Assembly (NCBI RefSeq): GCF_031581065.1
Contig: NZ_JAVLBN010000007.1
Location: 1-64,000 of the forward strand
DNA length: 64,000 bases
Direction of reading: 5' to 3'
Source: Salibacter sp031581065
GTDB lineage: Bacteria > Bacteroidota > Bacteroidia > Flavobacteriales_G > Salibacteraceae
The notes below the pieces were generated by a model that saw only the letters and a program-made list of their open reading frames with translations, was not told where the DNA came from and searched no databases. Positions 28,126-37,340 of this stretch are shown here, in pieces. Each line of letters opens with the position of its first letter. Position 1 is the first letter of the stretch. A program made the position numbers and the translations under genes.

Positions 28126-30042
28126 ATGAACGAAGGAGCACACAAGATAGAACGCAAAGAGCTTTTTGGTCATCCCATGGGACTTTACATTCTCTTTTTC
28201 ACAGAGTTGTGGGAAAGATTTTCCTATTACGGGATGCGTGCCATTTTGGTACTTTACATTATCAGTTCAGTTTCAGATAAAAATCCCGGCCTCGGCTGGG
28301 AAGAGAGTGACGCACTCGCACTTTATGGCTGGTACACCATGTTGGTTTACGTAATGTCCATTCCAGGCGGTATTATCGCTGATAAATGGCTCGGACAAAA
28401 GAAAACAGTTCTATACGGTGGACTCCTGCTCTGTGCCGGTCACGGTATTTTGGCTGTAGAGCAAATGTGGGCCTTCTACACTGGTTTAATTCTCATCGTA
28501 TTGGGTGTAGGCGGTTTAAAGCCAAACATATCCACAATGGTTGGCGGTCTTTATGGCCCGGGTGACGACCGTAGAGATAAAGGTTTCACAATTTTCTACA
28601 TCGGGATCAATATTGGAGCACTCGCTTCATCTCTACTCGTTGGGTACATCGGTGAAACCATTGGCTGGCATTACGGCTTTGGATTAGCCGGTATTGGAAT
28701 GGCTCTAGGCCAAATCGTGTATATGGCCGGTCAAAAATACCTTGAAGGCATTGGTGAAAAACCAGAATCAGTCATCAAAACCAACGAAGCTGGTGAAGAA
28801 GAAATGCCGAGCAATATGCTCAAGCAAATTTTTGAAAAACCACTATCACGTTATGTTACACTCGCCATAATTGCACTTGGTGTTTACCTGATAGCTGTCG
28901 AAGGGATTATCGGCTACGGTATCCTCACAATTGCATTGAGTTTTGGTATTGGTGTTATTATGGTGATTTACCAGGATATTACACAAATTGAACGAGACCG
29001 AATGACCGTTATCCTCATCTCCTTCCTCATTGTAATCGTCTTTTGGGGAGCATTTGAGCAAGCAGGCGGACTCATGAACATCTACACAAAACAAAAGATC
29101 AATCGTGTTGTAATGGGATATGAAATACCGGCATCAGCCTTTCAGGCAGTAAATGCGGCATTTATTATTCTATTCGGAACCGCTGTTGCAAACTTTTGGG
29201 TTTGGTGGAAACACAGGGGGAAAGAATCCTCTTCCATCCTCAAAATGTCAATGGGTACCATTATCATGGGTATCGGATTTATCTTTATGGCAATCGCTTC
29301 ACAACAAGCCGGAACTGAAGTTGGCGCTAAAGGAATGCTGATTTTCCTCATTCTCGCCTACCTCTTCCACACACTTGGTGAGCTATCAGCCTCTCCGGTT
29401 GCCCTATCGTTTATCACGAAACTGGCACCGGCAAAATACGTGTCCATTATGATGGGCTTCTACTTTGCCGCAACCGGACTTGGAAACAAGCTGGCCGGAG
29501 CCATTGGAGAATCTGCCCAGGCTGAACCTATTAAAGTTGAAGTGAAAGCTGAAAAGGATCAACTCACTCAGTTTGTAGCTGACACAACAATCGAGAATGG
29601 CCACAACTTTGAACTTCACGGAGATCTGACCATTGTGAATCAGAACCAAATCAATGTTGATAAAGATGGTCAGAACCTGAGCGAATTCATCGTTCTCAAT
29701 GAAGAAAACATCAAAACAATCAGGACACGCGTCAATGAATCTAACGAAAAGGATTTAACGGCTGTCATCAAGTTTGAGCAGGATGAAGAAAAGAAAAAAG
29801 AAGTTGACGCACCAATACAAGCTTACAAGGCTGAAGTTGAAATTTTTGAACTTGAAAACGATCGTGAATTCAGCACATTCATGCTGATCTTTGCATTTAC
29901 TGCAGGATTTGGAATTCTGTTGATCATGTTCCTCAAGAAACTCAAAAAGCTTACTCACGGAGCTGAAGATACTCGTAAAGGCTCAGCTCACGAAGAGCAA
30001 GAAGGCTTTGAGGTTGCTGATAAGGAGGATGACGACAAATAA
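28126..30042 (+). CDS. POT family peptide MFS transporter with large insertion
   Basis: Proton-coupled di/tripeptide importer of the inner membrane, 638 residues. The POT signature ELWERFSYYGMRAILVLYI near 26-44 contains the ExxER proton-coupling motif; GGLKPNISTMVGGLYG and FTIFYIGINIGA follow, and FWGAFEQAGG marks the second half. Between the last helices an insertion of about 120 charged residues (about 465-585; VEVKAEKDQL to EVEIFELENDREF) is present, much longer than in the paralogue next door, and probably faces the periplasm. A dispersed word (29668) lies in it. The neighbouring transporter starts 12 nt after its stop. Confidence 0.9.
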   Translation: MNEGAHKIERKELFGHPMGLYILFFTELWERFSYYGMRAILVLYIISSVSDKNPGLGWEESDALALYGWYTMLVYVMSIPGGIIADKWLGQKKTVLYGGLLLCAGHGILAVEQMWAFYTGLILIVLGVGGLKPNISTMVGGLYGPGDDRRDKGFTIFYIGINIGALASSLLVGYIGETIGWHYGFGLAGIGMALGQIVYMAGQKYLEGIGEKPESVIKTNEAGEEEMPSNMLKQIFEKPLSRYVTLAIIALGVYLIAVEGIIGYGILTIALSFGIGVIMVIYQDITQIERDRMTVILISFLIVIVFWGAFEQAGGLMNIYTKQKINRVVMGYEIPASAFQAVNAAFIILFGTAVANFWVWWKHRGKESSSILKMSMGTIIMGIGFIFMAIASQQAGTEVGAKGMLIFLILAYLFHTLGELSASPVALSFITKLAPAKYVSIMMGFYFAATGLGNKLAGAIGESAQAEPIKVEVKAEKDQLTQFVADTTIENGHNFELHGDLTIVNQNQINVDKDGQNLSEFIVLNEENIKTIRTRVNESNEKDLTAVIKFEQDEEKKKEVDAPIQAYKAEVEIFELENDREFSTFMLIFAFTAGFGILLIMFLKKLKKLTHGAEDTRKGSAHEEQEGFEVADKEDDDK

Positions 30043-30054
30043 AAATCAGATCGT

Positions 30055-31680
30055 ATGGATTTGACTTATTGGATCATGATATTTGGCTGGGTATTCGTTT
30101 TAATATGGATACCCGCCATTATTTATTCCAATAAGAACACGCATCCAAAAGCGCTGTTTATTCTCTTTTTTGCCGAGATGTGGGAACGCTTCTCCTACTA
30201 TGGCATGCGGGCATTGCTCACACTTTACATGGTTCAGGTTTTGTTCGCAGAATTGTCACAGTCTGCTGCCGATACAAAAGCGCTTGGTATTTATGGCTCT
30301 TACACAGCCATGGTGTACCTCTTTCCTGTTATTGGCGGTATCGTTGCCGATAAGATTTACGGCTTTAGAAAAGCGATTATATTGGGCGGAATACTCATGA
30401 TCTTTGGTCATTTTTCGCTCGCTCTGGAAGGTATGTTCTTCGAGGGAAACATGATGCTCTTCTTTCTTTCGCTCGCCTTAATTATAGTGGGTAACGGGCT
30501 CTTTAAACCCAATGTATCTTCCTTTTTAGGGAAATTCTACACAGCTAATGATCCGCGAAAAGATGGTGGCTTTACGATCTTTTACATGGGCGTAAACATC
30601 GGGGCGTTTTTGTCGATTTTAACCTGTGGGTATGTCGGTCAAACAATTAGTTGGCACTATGGCTTTGGACTCGCAGGAATTGGCATGTTCCTTGGTCTGC
30701 TCGTTTTTGTGATGTTTGGTCAGAACGCTTTTGGTAACAAGGGAATTCTACCGAGTACGATCAGCAACGCAGATGATGAGGACGAGGGTTCTGAAAGTGA
30801 AACTTCTACTACACCAACAACACTACCTCAAAAAATCAAGACACAGCAACTACTCACAACCATTGCAACAATCGCAGTTGTGCCGGTTTGTGCATTTATG
30901 CTAGGCTACAGTGAAGCGATGACCTATATCCTCATCTTTTTGAGCATCGGAATATTGGGTGTGCTGGTTGCACAATCATTTGCAATGGAGAGCAAAGCTG
31001 CCGGGCAAAGACTTTTGGTAGTTGTAGTACTTTTCGTTTTCCACGCTATGTTTTGGGCACTGTTTGAGCAGGCAGGCGGATCGATCACATTGTTCACTGA
31101 GCGGAATGTTGACCGCGTGGTTTTTGGATCTGAAATTCCCGCTTCCATATTTCAATTCTTCAACTCACTATTTATCATTCTGCTCGCTCCGGTATTTAGC
31201 TGGATGTGGGGAAAAATGAGTAAAAAAGGAGCCGAACCCTCTACACCAATGAAATTCGTATTGGGATTGAGTCAGCTCGCCTTGGGATTCGCAGTACTTG
31301 TCCTGGGAGCCAAATTCTTTGCTGATGATGGCCTCATGCCAGTTTTATTTCTGGTGATCATGTACCTTTTCCACACAACCGGAGAATTGAGTATTTCACC
31401 CGTTGGTTTGTCAATGATCACTAAATTGTCTCCGGCTAAAGCAGTAGGGTTTGTGATGGGCGCATGGTTCCTTTCGATGGCGTTAGCCAATAAAATGGCC
31501 GGACTCATTGGAGAGCTCACAGCCAGTGATGACAGTGATAGAAAGCTGAGTGTAATGGAGAGCCTGCCCGTTTACACCGATACTTATTTGATTTGGGGTG
31601 TTTTCGTTGTGGCAGCCTCTGCCATTTTACTCGTCTTGTTAGTGCCGCAGCTCAAGAAATGGATGCACGGAATCCACTAA
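30055..31680 (+). CDS. POT family peptide MFS transporter
   Basis: Second proton-coupled oligopeptide transporter, 541 residues with about 14 helices. It carries EMWERFSYYGMRALLTLYM with the ExxER motif, GNGLFKPNVSSFLGKFY, FTIFYMGVNIGAFLS and MFWALFEQAGGS. A short acidic Ser/Thr-rich loop (DDEDEGSESETSTTPTT) sits near 240-257. It lacks the long insertion seen in the upstream paralogue. The pair plus DPP IV forms a peptide-scavenging unit, a common arrangement in marine and aquatic Bacteroidota. Confidence 0.92.
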   Translation: MDLTYWIMIFGWVFVLIWIPAIIYSNKNTHPKALFILFFAEMWERFSYYGMRALLTLYMVQVLFAELSQSAADTKALGIYGSYTAMVYLFPVIGGIVADKIYGFRKAIILGGILMIFGHFSLALEGMFFEGNMMLFFLSLALIIVGNGLFKPNVSSFLGKFYTANDPRKDGGFTIFYMGVNIGAFLSILTCGYVGQTISWHYGFGLAGIGMFLGLLVFVMFGQNAFGNKGILPSTISNADDEDEGSESETSTTPTTLPQKIKTQQLLTTIATIAVVPVCAFMLGYSEAMTYILIFLSIGILGVLVAQSFAMESKAAGQRLLVVVVLFVFHAMFWALFEQAGGSITLFTERNVDRVVFGSEIPASIFQFFNSLFIILLAPVFSWMWGKMSKKGAEPSTPMKFVLGLSQLALGFAVLVLGAKFFADDGLMPVLFLVIMYLFHTTGELSISPVGLSMITKLSPAKAVGFVMGAWFLSMALANKMAGLIGELTASDDSDRKLSVMESLPVYTDTYLIWGVFVVAASAILLVLLVPQLKKWMHGIH

Positions 31681-31852
31681 AATTGCTGTTAATTTGGAGT
31701 TAATCAAAGTATAAACAGGCAATCATTCTTTAATTCTCCGTTGTTAATCATAAATTTGAGGTTATGAAACGAGTCATGAAAAAGATTTTTCATATTAGAG
31801 AATGATAAAATTATGACGAGTTCCATGTTACCTTAAAATAAATTATGAACAC

Positions 31853-32386
31853 ATGAAAGCAAAAATATTTTCTCTTTTACTCGTTATAGCGAGCTCTGTT
31901 TCAATGGCACAGGTTAACTGGATGTCTTTTGAAGAAGTCAAGAAAGCCATGAAAGAAGAGCCCAAAAAAGTAATTGTTGATGTGTACACAAGCTGGTGCG
32001 GCCCCTGTAAAATGATGGAAGCTCGTACATTTAGCAATCCGCAAATCGCTTCCTACATCAACAAGAACTTTTATGCTGTAAAGTTCAATGCTGAAGGTCC
32101 AAAACCAGTAAACATACTCGGAAAAACATTTGAAAATCCCAATTACGACCCCAACAAACGCGGTAGGAACGGAACTCACCAACTCACCAGAGCAATTGCT
32201 AATGTAAATGGCAGAGTTGCCTACCCAACTGTTGTGTACATGGATCAAGACTTTAATATAATTACACCCGTTCAGGGATTTATGCGTCCTAAACAAATAG
32301 AACCCATCTTGCATTTTGTTGTTGATGAAGCGTATAAAGATCAGGAATGGGAAGCCTACCAGGAATCATTTGAATCTAAATTGTAA
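31853..32386 (+). CDS. Exported thioredoxin-family protein (CGPC)
   Basis: A 177-residue periplasmic thiol-disulfide protein. Signal peptide ends SMAQ; the active site is WCGPC (C49, C52), within VDVYTSWCGPCKMMEARTF, and the cis-proline region is VAYPTVVYMD. A loop of about 25 residues with KPVNILGKTF enlarges the fold, as in DUF255/thioredoxin_7-type proteins. The CGPC site suggests a reducing role. Its stop overlaps the start of a paralogue with a different active site, so the two are made together. Confidence 0.85.
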   Translation: MKAKIFSLLLVIASSVSMAQVNWMSFEEVKKAMKEEPKKVIVDVYTSWCGPCKMMEARTFSNPQIASYINKNFYAVKFNAEGPKPVNILGKTFENPNYDPNKRGRNGTHQLTRAIANVNGRVAYPTVVYMDQDFNIITPVQGFMRPKQIEPILHFVVDEAYKDQEWEAYQESFESKL

Positions 32387-32940
32387 TGAATAAAGCACTT
32401 ACTACACTCACAACTCTTTTGTTTTTCACTGTTTTAGGTTTCGGTCAGAGCCAAATCAACTGGCTAACCTGGGAGGAAGCCTCTAAAAAGATGGAAGAAG
32501 AACCCAAAAAGATTTTCATCGATCTCTACACCGATTGGTGCGGATGGTGCAAGAAAATGGATCAAACAACTTTTAAAGATCCCGAGATCATCAAAGCGAT
32601 GAACAAAAACTTTTACGCAGTTAAGTTTGATGCAGAACGAAAAGATACTGTCGTTTTTGACGGGTACACTTTTGTGAATCCAAAACCAAACGGAAAACGG
32701 AGTACACATATGTTTGCCGCTTCACTGCTCAACAAACAACTCTCCTACCCTTCTTTTGTCGTGTTAGATAAGAACTTTAACAGACTACACATCATCAAAG
32801 GCTACAAGCGTGTAGACCCGATGAAAGGCTTGCTCTATTTTTTTGGTACAGATCAGCACAGATCTTACCAGAACTACGTAGTGCAACAAATACAACAGCG
32901 CCAACAACAAGCTCAACAGAAAAAGAATAACAAAAGATGA
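32386..32940 (+). CDS. Exported thioredoxin-family protein (CGWC)
   Basis: Paralogue of the preceding gene, 184 residues. Signal peptide ends LGFGQ; the active site is WCGWC (C52, C55) instead of CGPC, and the cis-proline loop is LSYPSFVVLD. The tail is Gln/Lys-rich. The different central residue pair usually changes redox potential, so the two proteins may act at successive steps or on different clients in the periplasm. Start and previous stop share one base (TAATG). A dispersed word at 32443 encodes the end of the signal peptide. Confidence 0.84.
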   Translation: MNKALTTLTTLLFFTVLGFGQSQINWLTWEEASKKMEEEPKKIFIDLYTDWCGWCKKMDQTTFKDPEIIKAMNKNFYAVKFDAERKDTVVFDGYTFVNPKPNGKRSTHMFAASLLNKQLSYPSFVVLDKNFNRLHIIKGYKRVDPMKGLLYFFGTDQHRSYQNYVVQQIQQRQQQAQQKKNNKR

Positions 32941-32958
32941 TTTAATCATGATCATCTT
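32934..32958 (+). terminator. Candidate intrinsic terminator after the thioredoxin pair
   Basis: AAGATGAT and ATCATCTT form an 8-bp stem around a 9-nt loop that includes the end of the stop codon, followed by ATTCTTTTA. It lies between convergent genes. The stem is AT-rich, so strength is uncertain. Confidence 0.45.
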
Positions 32959-33003
32959 ATTCTTTTATGCTGGAAAGATCGTATGAAGTTAAATCTGTAG
33001 ATT

Positions 33004-33627
33004 TTATTTTATTGATTTTCTAAAAAACAAAAACTCAAATTCTTCTCCGTCCTTGAAGTTCCCGCGTTTAAAGATTCCAATTTGCGTGGTTGAATCAGCT
33101 AAGTTTTGCCTGATACCGTAGCCGTGTAGTTCTTTGTTTCGAAATGATCCGGCTTCGTAGAGCTGGTTCTGAATAGAGTGAACGCCCTTCACAAAATCGT
33201 CTTCTACAAACTTGCCGCGGTAATACTCGGTTTGTTGGGCATTCGTCCTTATTCCCTCACCGTGAAAATTGCCTGCTTTCATTTCTCCTTTGTAAACGTC
33301 TCCGCTGGCGAGGTGATACTCTCCCACTCCATCGGGTTGGCTGAAAGCGAAGTCGCCTCGATACCAACTGCTATCGGCAAAAGTGATTTTCCCCTTTCCG
33401 TGTGCCATGTCATTTTTGAAATCACCCTCGTAAACGAGATTTTCTTTGATCATTTTTCCGCTCACCTTTTTGCCACCTTTGAATTGTCCTTCAAAAATGT
33501 ACCCACATTCGCATTTCAACTTGCCATAGCCATTTTCACAGTTTCCGCTAAGGCACTCGTCCTGTGCGGTGACATGGATCTGACCGAAAAATAAGAACAA
33601 CAGAAGAATTTGCCATTTCATGGGCAA
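33004..33627 (-). CDS. Secreted MORN-repeat protein
   Basis: A 207-residue exported protein. After a signal peptide ending VTAQ come a small Cys-containing segment (CLSGNCENGYGKLKCECGY) and about six MORN-type repeats with the YxGxFxxGxxxGxG pattern (YEGDFKNDMAHGKGKI, YRGDFAFSQPDGVGEY, YKGEMKAGNFHGEGI). MORN repeats form beta-hairpin arrays; in bacteria their roles are poorly defined. It stands alone between convergent and divergent neighbours. A dispersed word at 33576 falls in the signal peptide codons (FGQI). Confidence 0.82.
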   Translation of the reverse strand: MPMKWQILLLFLFFGQIHVTAQDECLSGNCENGYGKLKCECGYIFEGQFKGGKKVSGKMIKENLVYEGDFKNDMAHGKGKITFADSSWYRGDFAFSQPDGVGEYHLASGDVYKGEMKAGNFHGEGIRTNAQQTEYYRGKFVEDDFVKGVHSIQNQLYEAGSFRNKELHGYGIRQNLADSTTQIGIFKRGNFKDGEEFEFLFFRKSIK

Positions 33628-33668
33628 AAGTTAAGAATAACATCCCAAATTTTACATTACTTTGAACC

Positions 33669-34442
33669 ATGGATGTAAGGCAAATACTTTTAGATACAGA
33701 ATCTACCCTGCGAGATTTTGTTTCCATGATTATGGAACAACAGCATGGTGAGGACTGGATTCAAAACAGCGGTTTATCCAGTGAGCGCATCAGGTTACTG
33801 GAGGAAGAAAAAGATGCAAATGATGAGCGCAAAATCTCTATCCAGGATGAAAACAGGCTCATCAATAACACGAATATCATCGATCTTAAAACGATTATTT
33901 CAAAAAACTGGACGGGTGATTTTGAAGTAGCTTTTGGTGATTGGGATACGCTCAGTATTTACCTCTCTACCCTTTACCGCTACTACGATACTGATAGTCA
34001 TCAACGAGCCTTACTCACTCATCAAAAGCACTTGATTTTAGGAATTTCCGGTTTTATCAGAAATCGTATTGTTGTTTACCGGAGCTGGAAAGACGGCAAC
34101 AAAAAAGGCTTCCCTAAAATTGAAAGTGTTCGCGATAACCTGGGCAATATTTGGGTACCGGGCAAACCGAAAAAGATCAAGACCGGACTTACTCTACATC
34201 CGGGAGATACCCTAGAGTTTGTTATTACTGGAAAAGATCCTAAAGACCAGGATTTGAGCTACCGCATTTATCCGTCAAAATGGAGCACTAATAATGTGCA
34301 GCTCATTGAGTTGACAGAAAAACATATTGGGTCACAAACCGTTTTTCACATTGGTATTCGAGGTCCGCAAAAACATCATGCCTATCCTTTGGGGCACGAT
34401 GATCGTGTAACTTTTGAATACGAAGTGTTACCCAACGACTAA
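33669..34442 (+). CDS. Hypothetical protein, possible HEPN-like N-terminal domain
   Basis: A 257-residue protein without signal peptide. Residues 1-140 are helical: RQILLDTESTLRDFVSMIMEQQHGEDWIQNSG resembles the start of Swt1-type HEPN domains, and LTHQKHLILGISGFIRNRIVVYRSW could carry the Arg/His site of that fold, but the canonical Rx4-6H motif is not certain. Residues about 150-257 are beta-rich (LTLHPGDTLEFVITGKD) and may be an Ig-like or galactose-binding-like module. No toxin-antitoxin partner is apparent: the next gene is a hydrolase 37 nt on. Function unknown. Confidence 0.5.
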   Translation: MDVRQILLDTESTLRDFVSMIMEQQHGEDWIQNSGLSSERIRLLEEEKDANDERKISIQDENRLINNTNIIDLKTIISKNWTGDFEVAFGDWDTLSIYLSTLYRYYDTDSHQRALLTHQKHLILGISGFIRNRIVVYRSWKDGNKKGFPKIESVRDNLGNIWVPGKPKKIKTGLTLHPGDTLEFVITGKDPKDQDLSYRIYPSKWSTNNVQLIELTEKHIGSQTVFHIGIRGPQKHHAYPLGHDDRVTFEYEVLPND

Positions 34443-34450
34443 AAAAATCG

Positions 34451-34458
34451 TAAATTTG
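34451..34458 (+). promoter_or_regulatory. Candidate -7 box TAAATTTG
   Basis: TAnnTTTG match 21 nt before the hydrolase ATG. The leader it would leave is short, which is common in Bacteroidota. No clear -33 element. Confidence 0.35.
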
Positions 34459-34479
34459 ATTGTTACGCCTTCTTGAACG

Positions 34480-35433
34480 ATGATGGAATTTGACGATTTT
34501 TTAACCCGTGACATAGAATTAAAAGATGATTATGAAGGGCACGCAAAGGCCGTGCTGGTTCATTATACGCCATCGTCAAGTCACGAAAAAGCAGTACTCT
34601 ACGTCCACGGTTTTGCCGATTACTTTTTTCAAAAACACCTCGCCCATTTTTATAATGATGAGGGATATGCATTTTATGCACTCGATTTACGCAAACACGG
34701 CAGATCCATGATGGATCACCAACGCCCCAACTTTGCACGATCTATTACTGAATACTACGAAGAGCTTGGAAAAGCAGTAGAAATTATTCGGTCAGAGCAC
34801 AATTATCTTCTGCTCAACGGTCACTCTACTGGCGGACTCATCACCCCGCTGTTCGTGGCAGAGGATCCGAAGGGGAAACTCGTTGATGCTCTTTTCCTGA
34901 ACAGCCCGTTTTTCGCTTTCCCCTATCCCAACTGGATGAAGCGCATGTTACTTCCTGCAATTATCAATACCGGGAAATTTTTTCCTTACAAACAATTGCC
35001 TGCTAAATTCTCAAAGTGTTACGGTCAGAGTATCAACAAAGCACACCATGGCGAATGGGAGTACGACACCAGCCTAAAACCGATTGAAGGATTCAATGTG
35101 TATTTCGGATGGGTTTACGGAGTTTATAGAGCCCAGAAACGTTTGAGACGAGGCTTACACCTCAATATTCCGGTATTCGTTATACACAGTGATCACAGTA
35201 TATTTAAAATAACTGGCTGGAGCAAAGAATTACAACAAGCCGATGCCGTGTTGAATGTCAACGACATCAGAAAACACAGCGAAAAAATAGGAGAAAATGT
35301 AAAGCGCGTTGAAATTGAAAACGCCATGCACGATGTGTTTTTGAGTCCGCCCGATATTCGTCAAAAAGCCTTTGAAGAACTCCACCACTGGCTGCACGAT
35401 TTAGAGGTTGACCGGGAGTGGAATGAGGGATAA
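34480..35433 (+). CDS. Alpha/beta hydrolase, serine aminopeptidase S33/monoacylglycerol lipase-like
   Basis: A cytoplasmic alpha/beta hydrolase of 317 residues. The oxyanion strand is YVHGF (41-45), the nucleophile elbow GHSTGG (114-119, S116), followed by acid in VIHSDHSIF and His in ENAMHDVFLS near the end, giving a complete triad. Sequence style (DLRKHGRSMMDHQRPN) matches the Hydrolase_4 family of lysophospholipases and monoacylglycerol lipases. Substrate cannot be assigned. ATGATG gives two possible starts three bases apart. Confidence 0.85.
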   Translation: MMEFDDFLTRDIELKDDYEGHAKAVLVHYTPSSSHEKAVLYVHGFADYFFQKHLAHFYNDEGYAFYALDLRKHGRSMMDHQRPNFARSITEYYEELGKAVEIIRSEHNYLLLNGHSTGGLITPLFVAEDPKGKLVDALFLNSPFFAFPYPNWMKRMLLPAIINTGKFFPYKQLPAKFSKCYGQSINKAHHGEWEYDTSLKPIEGFNVYFGWVYGVYRAQKRLRRGLHLNIPVFVIHSDHSIFKITGWSKELQQADAVLNVNDIRKHSEKIGENVKRVEIENAMHDVFLSPPDIRQKAFEELHHWLHDLEVDREWNEG

Positions 35434-35466
35434 AACTGCTCATAAATAAACAAGTATATCAGACAG

Positions 35467-36057
35467 ATGATTAAATCAGCTTTCATTTTTCTGCTCACAT
35501 TGAGTCTATTTTCTTGTTCATCTAAAACTAATAGCACTCATTTTAAACCTGAAATAAAAGTTCTATCAGACAGTACTATACTTTTCAATAAGAACCTTAT
35601 CAAGATTGACAGATTAGAGGATAAGCTCAATTTACATACTCGAAAATACGGAGATGTTAATCACGTTATAGTAGAGGCTGAAAGAAATCAGGATATGAGC
35701 ATTATTGAAGAAATACAAAGACTATTGGCAGCTGATTCTGTCAACACGATAACTTATGTACTCGAAGGAGATTCGTCAACTGCTTCATTAATAGATGCTT
35801 CTAATCTTACTACTCTTAAACTTCACAAAGATGGTATCGTATCAGTTGATGGTCAAAAAGCGAAAAGCAATACCGCAATTCAGAATTTGATTCAGCAAAG
35901 TATCAACAATAATAAAGATCAGGTTATTGAGCTATCAATTGATACCGGAGTTGGCTATGATATGTACATAGCAAAAAAGCATGAGCTTCAAACAGTAGTG
36001 AGTAGAATCGATTCTTCATTATATATTGAAGAAGAGTCTTTTCAATATTATAGATAG
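35467..36057 (+). CDS. Lipoprotein with two ExbD/TolR-like repeats
   Basis: A 196-residue lipoprotein (lipobox LSLFSCSS). No database family is recognised by eye. Two segments, about 28-100 and 105-185, share the pattern of an ExbD periplasmic domain: a strand with x-V/I-x-D/N (ILFNKNLIKI, GIVSVDGQKA), a helix (LEDKLNLH, AIQNLIQQSI), a strand with V-I-V/L (HVIVEAER, QVIELSIDTG) and a final helix (IIEEIQRLL, ELQTVVSRI). This is structural inference from pattern. It stands alone, without exbB or tonB, in a visibly AT-rich stretch. Confidence 0.5.
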   Translation: MIKSAFIFLLTLSLFSCSSKTNSTHFKPEIKVLSDSTILFNKNLIKIDRLEDKLNLHTRKYGDVNHVIVEAERNQDMSIIEEIQRLLAADSVNTITYVLEGDSSTASLIDASNLTTLKLHKDGIVSVDGQKAKSNTAIQNLIQQSINNNKDQVIELSIDTGVGYDMYIAKKHELQTVVSRIDSSLYIEEESFQYYR

Positions 36058-36157
36058 TCTATTATTTTAAGTTCAAGAACAGTCTTGATTTTTAGATGGT
36101 AATTTGAATTGTATACTAATCTTATTAAGTTTATAATCACTTTACCTAAAAACAGAT

Positions 36158-37315
36158 ATGAAACAACCAATCATCTTGATTGTGGGAATTTGCTTTCTTT
36201 TTTGCTTTAACGGGTGTGAGAAAGAAAGTGAATCCGAGAGTAAACAGTCTTCCGGTATTAAAAATCTCAAACTTTCTGGTTCTGACTGTGAAAGCTTTGT
36301 GAGATTAATCAGTGGACCTCATTTTGAAGAATTCAATGATATCATTCAGACCAATGATGGAGGTTATGCATTTTGTGGCTACACAAATACAGAGGCAGAA
36401 AGCGAAAAGGATATTCTCATAGTAAAAACTGATTGCTACGGTAAAACAGAATGGATGCAAAAAGTATCAAACGAACATTCTGATTACGGGAAAAGTATCA
36501 TTCAATTATCGACAGGTGACTATTTAATATCAGCTACTTACATGGAAAATCAATTAGTGGCTCATGGCAACTCACAATCAGCTCAATTGATAAAGATTGC
36601 CGAGAATGGTGAATTATTGTGGAAAAGGGATGAGGATTCACATGTTTCCAACCAGGAAATAAGAAAGACTAAAGATGAAAATCTATTGCTTTTCAGCTCG
36701 TATGAAAATGGTGATTACACGTTAAAAAAAATCACACCTTCGGGTAATGAACTATGGAAAAAGACCTATGAAATTGTTGGTACAATAACTGATGTAAAAG
36801 TATATGACAATGGCGAAATAATGCTGAGTGGTTCGAGTAGTGATAGTATTGTTTTGACTAAGCTATCGAGACAGGGAGATACCATTTGGGCTAAGAAAAG
36901 TGCCCGGGGAAACAGCATTGGCCTTGTTGTTTCAGATTCGAGCATATTCGTCAACAGCGAACAAAGAAAATCAAATACAGAATTTGAATATTTTATATCG
37001 AAATTTGATTTTAAGGGTGATTTAGTTTGGCAAAAACCATTAGAAGAATTTGGAGTTAATACATCGAATTTAATCACTAAAACTCATGATAATCACTTAT
37101 TGATCGTTTTCAATTATTCTACTGGCTTAAAGTTTCTAAAGCTGAATAGCATTGATGCAACAGTTTTAAATGAAACACAGCTCAATCTCCCTAATTCGTT
37201 TTTTAAAGATTTAATCTCAACTGATGATAACGGCTTTATCTTATGTGGCAGGAATCGAATTTCTTTAGGAAATTCTGAAGGGCTTGTAGTAAAAACTGAT
37301 CAATATGGAAATTGA
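36158..37315 (+). CDS. Lipoprotein with delta-60-like beta-propeller repeats
   Basis: A 385-residue lipoprotein (lipobox CFNGC). The mature protein is built of repeats of the kind QTNDGGYAFCGYT...DILIVKTDCYGKTEWMQ, recurring as STDDNGFILCGRN...GLVVKTDQYGN at the end, typical of Bacteroidota propeller proteins with a T-x-D-G-G-Y-x2-x-G motif. No enzymatic residues are seen and there is no T9SS sorting domain. The last 11 nt of the gene cover an alternative start of the next gene. Surface-exposed structural or binding role is likely but unproven. Confidence 0.7.
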   Translation: MKQPIILIVGICFLFCFNGCEKESESESKQSSGIKNLKLSGSDCESFVRLISGPHFEEFNDIIQTNDGGYAFCGYTNTEAESEKDILIVKTDCYGKTEWMQKVSNEHSDYGKSIIQLSTGDYLISATYMENQLVAHGNSQSAQLIKIAENGELLWKRDEDSHVSNQEIRKTKDENLLLFSSYENGDYTLKKITPSGNELWKKTYEIVGTITDVKVYDNGEIMLSGSSSDSIVLTKLSRQGDTIWAKKSARGNSIGLVVSDSSIFVNSEQRKSNTEFEYFISKFDFKGDLVWQKPLEEFGVNTSNLITKTHDNHLLIVFNYSTGLKFLKLNSIDATVLNETQLNLPNSFFKDLISTDDNGFILCGRNRISLGNSEGLVVKTDQYGN

Positions 37316-37340
37316 ACTTTATAGACAAAACCAAAGAAAA

